In this document: positions 7,743 to 15,249 of the stretch, piece by piece
Layout of the letters: the number at the start of each line of letters is the position of its first letter
Numbering within the stretch: the stretch's first letter is position 1
From: Bryobacter sp.
GTDB taxonomy: Bacteria > Acidobacteriota > Terriglobia > Bryobacterales > Bryobacteraceae
Length of the DNA: 64,000 bases
Direction: 5' to 3'
NCBI GenBank assembly: GCA_022843625.1
Contig: JALHNH010000009.1
Span: 62,001-126,000, forward strand
Program-made: the position numbers and the translations under genes
The notes under the pieces: generated by a model
The model's input: only the letters and a program-made list of their open reading frames with translations
Told to the model about the DNA's origin: nothing
Databases searched by the model: none

Positions 7743-9905
7743 ATGTACAAATCTGCTTTGGTTTTTCTGAGCCTTGCGCTCACGGCACTGGCTGTAGATA
7801 CGCGTTATTGGTCGCAAGATGCACAGTCTGATTTTGAGAAGGGCAATTTGAAGAAGGTTGCACTTAGAAGTGATGGGCGCTTGTCGTTGTCTCCGGCAGT
7901 GAAGGAGCTGGCCGACCCTTCGATTCCCTATTTGTGGACGGCGGTGACTGGTTCGAACGGTGCTGTATACGCAGCGGGCGGCCCCTCAACGAACAAGAGC
8001 GCAATTTTTGAATTGTCTCGAGGCGGGCAGTCGAAGAAGTTCGCCGAAATTGAGGGCATGAACATCTTCGCCCTTGCAATAGATCGCGTGGGCCGCATCT
8101 ATGCAGGGTCTTCGCCCGATGGAAAGATCTACCGGGTAAGTGCCGCTGGGGTGGCGGAGGTCTTTTACGACCCCAAGGCGAAGTACATCTGGGGCCTGGC
8201 ATTCTTGCCGAATGGTGATTTGCTGGCTGCGACAGGGGACAAGGGTGAACTGCACCGGATTACTCCAAATGGCAGCGGCAAGGTATGGATGAAGCTGGAT
8301 GAGGACCACGTACGCTCACTTGCAGTGGATGCCAAGGGTGTTGTTTATGTAGGTACGGAGCCGGGCGGGTTGATTATCAAGGCGGATGATCAGGGAAATC
8401 CGTTTGTGGTTTATCAGTCGGCCAAGCGTGAGGTAACGGCGCTGGTGGCTGCTAAGAACGGTTCGATTTATGCGGGTGTGATCGGGCAAAAAACCTCGGG
8501 GCAATCGCAGTTGATACCGATGATGCAGCCGCCGGTTGTGACTGCCGCGCCGCCTCCGCAACAGGGTGCGCCTCAACCCAGGCCCGTAAATGTGGCGGCA
8601 CCCATAGTGCCGAATATGGTTCCTGGTGGAAGCGAAATTATTCGCATTGACGCTGATGGCGCACCGATGCGGATTTGGACTGCCCCCACCGATTTGGTGT
8701 ATGCATTGGCTTTTGATGCCAGCGACCGTTTACTCGTCGGGACTGGAAACAAGGGGAATCTTTACCGCATCGATAGCCCGTCGCAATCGACTTTGCTGAC
8801 AAGCTTGTCGTCGACGCAGATTACGGCTTTCGCCAAAGAGGGTGCACGGCTGATTGCTGTGACGGGGAATATTGGAAAGTTCTTTGAAGTTGGTTCAGGG
8901 CTCGAGGCTCAGGGCAGTTTCGAGAGCGAGGTTTTTGATGGCGGATCGTTTACTCAGTGGGGTCGTTTGCATTCGAAGGAAATTGCTGGCGGCGGGACGA
9001 TCCGGTTTGAGACACGAAGCGGGAATCTGGACCGGCCGACGCAGATGTGGAGTTCCTGGGCGGCGCTGAAAGATGGGCGTATTGCATCGCCTTCGGCAAG
9101 GTTCCTGCAGTGGCGAGCAGTGTTGTCTGGCGGGCAGCAGGATGGGCCAATGGTTTCGCAGGTGGATGTCGCTTATCTGCCCAAGAACGTAGCTCCAAGG
9201 GTGGATATGGTGGAGGCGACGCCAGCAAATTACCGGTTTCCCGCACCTTCGTCTACGATCATTCCGAGCGTGATGACATTAACGTTGCCGCCGATCGGTA
9301 AGGCTCAGGCGACCACATCGACTTTGACCAGTGACGGCTCTACATCGCCTGCGCTGACTTATGCCAAAGGGATGATTGGAGCACGTTGGCTCGCGATGGA
9401 TGAGAACGGTGACGCGCTTGAATTTTCGCTTGAGATCAAGGGTGAGAATGAGCAGGGCTGGAAACCGCTGAAGGACAAAATCAAGGACCGCTATTACAGC
9501 TTTGATGCGACGGCATTTGGAGACGGGAAGTATCAGGTTCGCGTGACGGCAAGCGATTCAATTTCGAATCCTCTCAACCAGGGGCTGAGCGCGCGGGGAG
9601 TGAGCGCACCGTTTTTGATCGACAATACTGCGCCGAAGATTCTGGATCTGGGAGCAACGCCAGCTGGCGGACGAGTGAACCTGCGGTTCAAGGCTAGCGA
9701 TGCCGGAAGTGTCGTGACAAAGGCGGAGATCTCCCTCAACGGCAATGATTGGCGTTTGATTGACCCGACGGTAAGACTGGCGGATTCGAAGGATCTTGAC
9801 TTTCAACTCCTGGTGGACCGGCCTGGTACCGGGGAACTGACGATTGCTGTTCGAGTGACCGATGAGTTTGAGAATCAGAGCGTGGAGAAGGTCACGATTC
9901 GGTGA
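7743..9905 (+). CDS. Secreted beta-propeller protein with C-terminal Ig-like domains
   Basis: 720 residues with a signal peptide (ALVFLSLALTALAVD). Residues about 60-400 contain repeated propeller strands of the NHL/SMP-30 kind (LAIDRVGRIYAGSSPDGKIYRV, LAFLPNGDLLAATGDKGELHRI, LAVDAKGVVYVGTEPGGLIIKA, LAFDASDRLLVGTGNKGNLYRI), interrupted by a Pro/Gln-rich loop near residue 260. The C-terminal third holds beta-sandwich segments (WLAMDENGDALEFSLEI, YQVRVTASD, LTIAVRVTDEFENQS) resembling fibronectin or bacterial Ig folds. It follows the S55-type peptidase by 16 bases and is probably its operon partner. No catalytic residues are recognised; a binding or scaffold role is inferred. Its 3' end overlaps the convergent nucleotidyltransferase gene by 14 bases. 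Confidence 0.82.
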   Translation: MYKSALVFLSLALTALAVDTRYWSQDAQSDFEKGNLKKVALRSDGRLSLSPAVKELADPSIPYLWTAVTGSNGAVYAAGGPSTNKSAIFELSRGGQSKKFAEIEGMNIFALAIDRVGRIYAGSSPDGKIYRVSAAGVAEVFYDPKAKYIWGLAFLPNGDLLAATGDKGELHRITPNGSGKVWMKLDEDHVRSLAVDAKGVVYVGTEPGGLIIKADDQGNPFVVYQSAKREVTALVAAKNGSIYAGVIGQKTSGQSQLIPMMQPPVVTAAPPPQQGAPQPRPVNVAAPIVPNMVPGGSEIIRIDADGAPMRIWTAPTDLVYALAFDASDRLLVGTGNKGNLYRIDSPSQSTLLTSLSSTQITAFAKEGARLIAVTGNIGKFFEVGSGLEAQGSFESEVFDGGSFTQWGRLHSKEIAGGGTIRFETRSGNLDRPTQMWSSWAALKDGRIASPSARFLQWRAVLSGGQQDGPMVSQVDVAYLPKNVAPRVDMVEATPANYRFPAPSSTIIPSVMTLTLPPIGKAQATTSTLTSDGSTSPALTYAKGMIGARWLAMDENGDALEFSLEIKGENEQGWKPLKDKIKDRYYSFDATAFGDGKYQVRVTASDSISNPLNQGLSARGVSAPFLIDNTAPKILDLGATPAGGRVNLRFKASDAGSVVTKAEISLNGNDWRLIDPTVRLADSKDLDFQLLVDRPGTGELTIAVRVTDEFENQSVEKVTIR

Positions 9906-10599
9906 TGCGCTGGGCGGCGGCGAGATCCTCGGGGCGGCCAACATCAAGCCAGTCGCCGTCGAGGGCGAAGAGCTTCAGGCTGAGCCCCGAGTCCAACATC
10001 TGAGTGATGGCGGAGGTGGCTTCGTACTCGCCTCGTTCGCTTAACGGGACGCGCTCCAGCTCGTCGAAGACTACAGGCGAGAAGACGTAGATCCCGGCGC
10101 TGTTCCAGTTTGTGGTCGATGTGCCTTTGACTGGTTTTTCGATGATGCGGGTGACGCGTCGATTTTCGTCGACATAGATGGCGGCGCCCTGGTAGGGATC
10201 TTCTACGTAGCGCGCAGCCAGGACTCCTTCGGTACCGGGGAAGGCGTCACGCATACCGGTGTAATGCTCTGGCTCGGCGAGAATGTCTCCGAAGGTGAGC
10301 AGGAAGGGTTCGTCCCCTACCCAGTCTTTGGCTAAGAGTGCCGCTTTGGCTGTACCGTTGACGACTTCCTGACGACGGAAGGTGATGGGGATGCCGTGAG
10401 TGCTGGCAGCGGCTTCGATCTGGTCAGCCAGATAACCCGTGACGAGGAGGACTTCTTCTACGCCTGCGGCGGCGATGCGGTCCAGGATGTGAAGCAGCAT
10501 GGGGCGGCCGTTGAGGGGGATCAGGGGTTTGGGGAGCTCACGGGTGATTTCGCCCATGCGGGTGCCGCGGCCAGCGGCTAGGATGACAGCTTTTTTCAT
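9892..10599 (-). CDS. NTP-transferase family sugar nucleotidyltransferase
   Basis: 235 residues. The N-terminus AVILAAGRGTRMGEITRELPKPLIPLNGRPML is the signature of sugar-1-phosphate nucleotidyltransferases: a GxGxRM loop binding the NTP and a PK-x-L motif. LLTFGDIL supplies the Mg-binding Asp of this fold. The family couples NTP and sugar-1-phosphate to NDP-sugar plus pyrophosphate in the cytoplasm. Length and motifs fit glucose-1-phosphate thymidylyl- or mannose/heptose-phosphate guanylyl/cytidylyltransferases, but base and sugar specificity cannot be assigned. GAGGAA lies about 8 bases before the ATG. No other sugar-nucleotide genes are adjacent, so its pathway is open. Confidence 0.88.
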   Translation of the reverse strand: MKKAVILAAGRGTRMGEITRELPKPLIPLNGRPMLLHILDRIAAAGVEEVLLVTGYLADQIEAAASTHGIPITFRRQEVVNGTAKAALLAKDWVGDEPFLLTFGDILAEPEHYTGMRDAFPGTEGVLAARYVEDPYQGAAIYVDENRRVTRIIEKPVKGTSTTNWNSAGIYVFSPVVFDELERVPLSERGEYEATSAITQMLDSGLSLKLFALDGDWLDVGRPEDLAAAQRITES

Positions 10600-10677
10600 T
10601 TAGGTTCCTCGAAAGTAGGCAGAGGTAATTTAATCATTGGCAGCATCATCGCTACCTCAAGTTTGGTGATTCAAGCT

Positions 10678-11115
10678 TCACGACAGTTCGCCGGGTCTTA
10701 CAATTTCGAGGCCGGGAAAACCGTGGGACTGAAAGTGTTTCAAGTTCCAGGTGACGAGTTGCTTCATGCCCGCTTGATGGGCGGTGAAGGCGATCAAACG
10801 GTCATAGGTCTGGCCGCCACCGAGGTTGCGTTGAGCTAGATCTTCAAGGATGGTCCAAATAGTTGATGGTGCGGGAAGAACTGGAAAATCGCCGAAGTTC
10901 TCGTGCATCATGTGGTGAACGATTGAGTGTGGTTTGCGAAAGGGGTCTGGCATGCGGGTCATGACAGAGTAAGTTTCAAGCAGGGTATGGGGAATCAGGT
11001 GAAGCAGGTGACCCCGATCAAGGCGCTGCTCGAGGTCGGCAAGGGTGGCGACGTGGAGGGGATTCCAGCTTTGCAAAGTGCAAATTAGGTAGTTGGAGTC
11101 GACCGAGAACTTCAA
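10678..11115 (-). CDS. vapC: PIN-domain ribonuclease, VapC-type toxin
   Basis: 145 residues with the PIN-domain acidic pattern: Asp6 in FSVDSNYLI, Glu47 in LLETYSVM, Asp105 in GQTYDRLIAFTAHQAG, and a terminal VTWNLKHF strand where Asn124 replaces the more common Asp. PIN toxins cleave RNA (often initiator tRNA or rRNA) with Mg. The gene overlaps the upstream AbrB-type antitoxin gene by four bases (ATGA), the standard arrangement of a vapBC operon. Being chromosomal among housekeeping genes, it may be a resident stress module. Confidence 0.85.
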   Translation of the reverse strand: MKFSVDSNYLICTLQSWNPLHVATLADLEQRLDRGHLLHLIPHTLLETYSVMTRMPDPFRKPHSIVHHMMHENFGDFPVLPAPSTIWTILEDLAQRNLGGGQTYDRLIAFTAHQAGMKQLVTWNLKHFQSHGFPGLEIVRPGELS

Positions 11116-11366
11116 CGAACACGGCCCTCGCGGAGATCATTGAGGAAGTCGTCTACAGCATTAGGCTCTACAGGAGAAGTTCCTGGTGGAGCGACCGCAA
11201 CCAGGAATCTGCCGCGCTTTTCAACCGTGATAGTGGCAACGGGCTCGATCTCCAAGTGGCCGTTGCGGATTTGGATGTCGATTTCGGTGCCTGGGACAAG
11301 ACCAGCTTGATCGCGGAGAGATTTGGGGATGACAATTCTTCCGGCATTATCAATGGTAGTTGTCAT
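11112..11366 (-). CDS. vapB: AbrB/SpoVT-type antitoxin, VapB-like
   Basis: 84 residues. The N-terminal half TTTIDNAGRIVIPKSLRD is the swapped-hairpin AbrB/MazE DNA-binding fold (DxxGRIxIPKxLR). The C-terminal tail (VDDFLNDLREGR) should wrap the PIN toxin encoded immediately downstream and overlapping by ATGA. It is expected to repress its own operon; evenly spaced ATGGTA/TACCAT half-sites surround its start codon (separate entry). No clear Shine-Dalgarno sequence precedes the ATG. Confidence 0.88.
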   Translation of the reverse strand: MTTTIDNAGRIVIPKSLRDQAGLVPGTEIDIQIRNGHLEIEPVATITVEKRGRFLVAVAPPGTSPVEPNAVDDFLNDLREGRVR

Positions 11367-11382
11367 GGTATTAGATTACCAT
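11353..11382 (-). promoter_or_regulatory. Candidate VapB autoregulatory operator
   Basis: ATGGTA occurs at 11353-11358 and 11365-11370, and its inverse TACCAT at 11377-11382, giving three half-sites spaced exactly 12 bases apart. They cover the antitoxin start codon (11364-11366) and the end of the upstream gene. Spacing of about one helical turn and the position fit autoregulation by an AbrB-type antitoxin. This is inference; no binding evidence exists. Confidence 0.4.
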
Positions 11383-11984
11383 TTGGATTCCTCGAAGTTG
11401 ATCGTCGATTCGGCGTCGAATTTGCGGTAGTTGGTAAATGTGTGGATCTGTTTGCCGCCTCCGAATCTCACCTTGAAGTCGATCTCCATTTTTTGCAGGA
11501 AGCCTCCTGGAGTGAAGTCGATCTGAATGGTGGTGCCGGGTTTGAACTGGCTTCCCGGGCCGACCACTTCCGATTGCCGGGTGAGGATGCGGTGGGTTTG
11601 GGGATCGAAGGTGATGCGGTGCTTATATGGGCCACCGGATTTTGGGTTGGCGGTGATAAGGTTGCCTTCGAGGCTGAGCTCGTGAGTATTTTCGAGTTCA
11701 GAGAGTTTGCCGAGATTCATGGAGTAGGTGCGCGTGAAGAGACCGCGGGCAGTTTTGCGCATGTTTTCCTGAACCTGCCTTGATTCCTTCTCGCTGAGAG
11801 GCTTGCCGTTGCGCTCGACGAGCTTGCGGTAGGGCTTGCCGTTGAGGCGAATCACGTCGAAGGTTTGTGCGCGGCTGGGGAGGTTGAGCTGAACCTCCCG
11901 GTAGGCGTATTGGTCACGAATTTTGTCTTGCTCCTGCTCGGCTGTGACCACGAGCCGGAGCACTTCTAAAGCCAGTAATAGCAT
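11376..11984 (-). CDS. Uncharacterised secreted protein, paralogue of the upstream gene
   Basis: 202 residues beginning with a short hydrophobic segment (MLLLALEVLRLVVTAEQEQ). It shares layout and motifs with the gene directly upstream (12025-12609): an IRDQYAYREVQ / ARYTYQEVQ segment, TFDVIRLNGKPYRKLVERNGKPL / TFDVIMLQGQRYRKMIARNGKPL, FDPQTHRIL / FDPKTHEIL, and a C-terminal MEIDFKVRFGGGKQIHTFTNYRKF / VEVDFTVGDVHGIQRSTFSNFR. The alternating strand pattern recalls the LolA/outer-membrane lipoprotein-sorting fold, but this is only a resemblance. It arose by tandem duplication; its stop is close to the vapB start. Function unknown. Confidence 0.72.
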   Translation of the reverse strand: MLLLALEVLRLVVTAEQEQDKIRDQYAYREVQLNLPSRAQTFDVIRLNGKPYRKLVERNGKPLSEKESRQVQENMRKTARGLFTRTYSMNLGKLSELENTHELSLEGNLITANPKSGGPYKHRITFDPQTHRILTRQSEVVGPGSQFKPGTTIQIDFTPGGFLQKMEIDFKVRFGGGKQIHTFTNYRKFDAESTINFEESKW

Positions 11985-12024
11985 TGCTAATCCCAGTTTA
12001 GTGAATGGGAGAAGCGAGTATCGA

Positions 12025-12609
12025 TTAGTTCAACCTGAAGTTGCTGAAGGTGCTGCGCTGGATTCCGTGTACGTCCCCCACGGTGAAGTCTACTTCCACT
12101 TGGCCAGGAAGAGTGGTGCCACTGGGGAGGCGCGTATAGTCAATCGTCATTTTTGTTGCGCCGTTTTGCGTTGTGTGGCGGAGGATTTCGTGGGTCTTGG
12201 GATCGAACTGAAATACGTGGCTTTTGGTGTCGCTTGTGGCTTCGAGAGTATCCCTATTGAGGGTAAGCTTGTGGGTCTTGCTGAGGTCTCGCAACGAGGT
12301 GGTGGCCAGCTTGCTTTCGACCGCTCGCTTCATGTCTTCCTCCACTTCCCACTGCTCGGCTGGTGTGAGAGGCTTGCCGTTGCGGGCAATCATCTTGCGG
12401 TAACGCTGGCCCTGGAGCATGATGACGTCGAAGGTCTTGGTGCGCTGGCTGCCTTCGATTGGGCGATTGTAGGGGTCCAGACGCCAGTTCTCTTGCACTT
12501 CCTGATAGGTGTAGCGGGCGCGCAATTCTTGCTGGCGCTCTTCGGCACCGGCGACCAGGTTGAGGACTTCAAGGGCGGTCAGGATCAGTAGCGTCATGGA
12601 TGAAATCAT
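12025..12609 (-). CDS. Uncharacterised secreted protein, tandem paralogue
   Basis: 194 residues. The N-terminus (MISSMTLLILTALEVLNLVAGAEE) looks like an uncleaved or cleaved signal segment. The body contains the conserved TFDVIMLQGQRYRKM...NGKPLTPAEQ block and the FDPKTHEIL block shared with its downstream copy. Both proteins are rich in alternating beta strands, compatible with a lipid- or lipoprotein-binding half-barrel. Forty bases separate the two copies, so they are probably one transcript. The gene is divergent from an MFS transporter (start 12674). I do not recognise a named family. Confidence 0.72.
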   Translation of the reverse strand: MISSMTLLILTALEVLNLVAGAEERQQELRARYTYQEVQENWRLDPYNRPIEGSQRTKTFDVIMLQGQRYRKMIARNGKPLTPAEQWEVEEDMKRAVESKLATTSLRDLSKTHKLTLNRDTLEATSDTKSHVFQFDPKTHEILRHTTQNGATKMTIDYTRLPSGTTLPGQVEVDFTVGDVHGIQRSTFSNFRLN

Positions 12610-12673
12610 TATGCTTGCCTAATTGTGCTCCCGTCCAGCCTATCCCGTCAGGGCTAACCCATATAATTGCCAG

Positions 12674-13867
12674 ATGCGCTGGTGGATCCTTACTCTGCTT
12701 TTCCTCGGGACGACGGTCAATTATCTGGACCGGATTATCCTGGGTATCCTGTTGCCAGAAATCCGGAAAGAGATTCCGATCGATGACATCCTCTACGGGC
12801 AGATCTCGAGTGCTTTTCAACTTTCGTACACGATCGGCTTTTTGATTGCGGGCAAGTTTATTGACCGGGTGGGAACGCGTTTGGGCTACTCGGGGGCCAT
12901 ATTGTGGTGGAGTTTGGCTGCGGCGGCGCATAGCTTTATCCGCAATCCGCTGACCTTTGGCGCTTGCCGGGCGTTGCTGGGATTAGGTGAGGCGGGGAAC
13001 TTTCCGGCGGCGATCAAGAGTGTGTCCGAGTGGTTCCCAAAGAAAGACCGCGCCTTCGCAACCGGTATCTTTAACGCTGGAACAAATATCGCAACGATGA
13101 TCGGTCCAGGACTTTTTGTCTACATGACGGCGCATTTTGGCTGGCGCACCTGCTTTCTGATCACCGCCAGTAGTGGACTGGTTGTACTTGTGCTCTGGTA
13201 CTTCACAAAGGCAGAACCGCCACCTCAAGATGATGATGAGCCAGCAGCAGTAAAGCTGACCTGGGGCCAGGTGGCTCGCTACAAGGAGACCTGGGGCTTT
13301 GCGGCGGCCAAGTTTTTCTCCGACCCGGTGTGGTGGTTTTATCTCTTCTGGTTGCCGCCCTACTTCTATGACGTGCGGCACTTCGACATGAAACAGGTAT
13401 CCTGGGCCTTCCCGTTCATCTACCTGATGGCCGATGTTGGCAGCGTTGGCGGCGGCTGGGTTTCTGGTTATTTCATGCGGTTGGGCTGGCCGGTGGGTAA
13501 GGCGCGCAAGGTATCCATGGGAATCTTTGCCGGTTGCATGCCGATTGCAGCGACTAGCGTTTTGTTTGACAACCCGTTCATCGCAATTGGATTGATCAGC
13601 CTAGCGACGACGGCACATCAGGGATGGTCTGCCAATCTTTATACGACTGTGTCGGATGTCTTCCCAAAAAGTGCTGTGGCCTCCGCGACTGGCATTGGTG
13701 CCAGTGTTGGAGGCCTGGGTGGGGTGATTTTCTCGACGCTACTGCCGGGCTACATTGTCACTTACTTCGGCTATGCGCCGATGTTTTTCATCATGGGTGC
13801 ATTCCATCTGACTGGACTCTTTCTACTGCACAAGCTGATGGGCGATCTTAAGCCCATAGCTCATTAA
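12674..13867 (+). CDS. MFS transporter, ACS (hexuronate/anion:cation symporter)-like
   Basis: 397 residues with about twelve membrane segments. The opening RWWILTLLFLGTTVNYLDRIILGILLPEI matches the ACS family (ExuT/GudP type), with NYLDR in the first helix, and GACRALLGLGEAGNFPAAIKSVSEWFP is the family's helix-4 signature. Such proteins co-transport hexuronates, glucarate or related acids with protons. Substrate is not certain, but an acidic sugar is the usual one. ATG 12674 was chosen because the reading frame upstream gives a non-membrane extension from a TTG. Its 3' end overlaps the convergent DUF1501 gene by 20 bases. Confidence 0.85.
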   Translation: MRWWILTLLFLGTTVNYLDRIILGILLPEIRKEIPIDDILYGQISSAFQLSYTIGFLIAGKFIDRVGTRLGYSGAILWWSLAAAAHSFIRNPLTFGACRALLGLGEAGNFPAAIKSVSEWFPKKDRAFATGIFNAGTNIATMIGPGLFVYMTAHFGWRTCFLITASSGLVVLVLWYFTKAEPPPQDDDEPAAVKLTWGQVARYKETWGFAAAKFFSDPVWWFYLFWLPPYFYDVRHFDMKQVSWAFPFIYLMADVGSVGGGWVSGYFMRLGWPVGKARKVSMGIFAGCMPIAATSVLFDNPFIAIGLISLATTAHQGWSANLYTTVSDVFPKSAVASATGIGASVGGLGGVIFSTLLPGYIVTYFGYAPMFFIMGAFHLTGLFLLHKLMGDLKPIAH

Positions 13868-15239
13868 CTGGGCCATAAAGATCTTCGTGGCCGTAGGGGA
13901 CGTACTCGAAGCCCCGGTTGAAGGGGTCGTCGTAGCGGATGCTGGTGTAGTTGATCCCCATAGCAGAATAGATCGTTGCCTCGATGTCTTCGGGGCGGAC
14001 GTCGCGCTGACGGCTCCAGCCGAAATCGCTGGTGGCAGAGCCGAGTGAATTTGTGGAGCCGATGGCACGGCCACCTTTGATGCCTGCTCCAGCAAGAAAG
14101 GCAAACTGCTGGACGAAGTGGTCGCGTCCCTGAGCGGCAGAAAGCTGCCCGACAGTCCGGCCAAATTCACCAGCCATCACGATGAGTGTGTCATTGAAGA
14201 GGCCATTGGCTTTGAGATCTGCAATGAGTTGGCCGACGGCATTGTCGAGAGTCCTGACGCGGTTGGGCAGAACGGTTTCAGTGTAAATGTTTTGATGATC
14301 GTCCCAGCCTCCAGAGGTGATCTGGATGAACCGGGTGCCGGCGTTGGCTTTGAGGATCTTGACAGCGTTAAGGCAGGAATCGCCGAGAGCGGAGGAGCCA
14401 TAAGGGATGCGCTCCGCTGCGGTGTATTTAAATGCTTCGTCGACTACAGGGTTGTACATCATGCCACGGGCGCTCTTGTAGAACGAATCCATATCTTCGA
14501 GCGGTTTGCCGTAGGGGCTGTTGGTGCGGTTGGGGGCATCGAGCTTGTTCATGAGGTCGTGACGCTCATTGAATCGGGTTTGGCCGTCTGGATTCGTTAC
14601 GTTGCGAAGGCCGCTGGTGGCCGGGTTGGTTTTGAGCGGTGCGTAAGTTGAAGACAGGTAGCCGCTGCCAACGCCCTGCGCACTGTTGAGTGCGATGAAG
14701 GTTGGCAGGACGTCAGTGGGCTTGCGTTCGGCTTCTTTTTCGATCGCGACGATGGAGCCGATGTTGGGGGCAATGTCGCCAAGGACGGCGGCAGGGCTGC
14801 GGCCGATTTGCGTCCAGATCTGGGCCAGGTTGTGAACCAGCGCCCAACTTCTCATACTGCGGATGACAGTGAAGTCTGAAGTCATCGTGGAGAGCTTGGG
14901 CATGATTCCGGTGGGGAGCAGCATGCCGTTGATTGTCTCTGGCTTGAAGAGGGCAGCAGGCGTGACACCATTGACCATCTTCAGATCGAAGGTGTCGACG
15001 TGGCTGGGTGCGCCCGTGAGCAGGATGAAGATCGTGTTCTTTGCCTTGTTGATCAGAGGCACGTTGAGCTTGTCGACACGTACCTGGGCGCTGGCCAGTT
15101 GCGGCATCCAGGAGAGGGTGACTGCGCCGCCGGCCAGGCCGAGAAAGCTGCGTCGGGAGGCGAAGGGGCGGTCGAAGAAGTTTTTGTGGCGGTGTGGATG
15201 CTTCTTGATGAAATTGAGGAATTTTTCGTTATTTGTCAT
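13848..15239 (-). CDS. DUF1501 family protein with Tat signal
   Basis: 463 residues. The N-terminus has a Tat-like motif (SRRSFLGLAGGAVTLSWMPQLASA), so export is in folded form. The body has the features of DUF1501, an alkaline-phosphatase/sulfatase-like fold: FILLTGAPSHVDTFDLK, FIQITSGGWDDHQN and LIVMAGEFGRTVG. In Acidobacteriota and Planctomycetota it is regularly paired with a DUF1549/DUF1553 protein, as here: that gene ends 10 bases upstream. Biochemical role is not established. AAGGGG precedes the ATG by 7 bases. Confidence 0.88.
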   Translation of the reverse strand: MTNNEKFLNFIKKHPHRHKNFFDRPFASRRSFLGLAGGAVTLSWMPQLASAQVRVDKLNVPLINKAKNTIFILLTGAPSHVDTFDLKMVNGVTPAALFKPETINGMLLPTGIMPKLSTMTSDFTVIRSMRSWALVHNLAQIWTQIGRSPAAVLGDIAPNIGSIVAIEKEAERKPTDVLPTFIALNSAQGVGSGYLSSTYAPLKTNPATSGLRNVTNPDGQTRFNERHDLMNKLDAPNRTNSPYGKPLEDMDSFYKSARGMMYNPVVDEAFKYTAAERIPYGSSALGDSCLNAVKILKANAGTRFIQITSGGWDDHQNIYTETVLPNRVRTLDNAVGQLIADLKANGLFNDTLIVMAGEFGRTVGQLSAAQGRDHFVQQFAFLAGAGIKGGRAIGSTNSLGSATSDFGWSRQRDVRPEDIEATIYSAMGINYTSIRYDDPFNRGFEYVPYGHEDLYGPVNELWA

Positions 15240-15249
15240 GATGCGCCCC

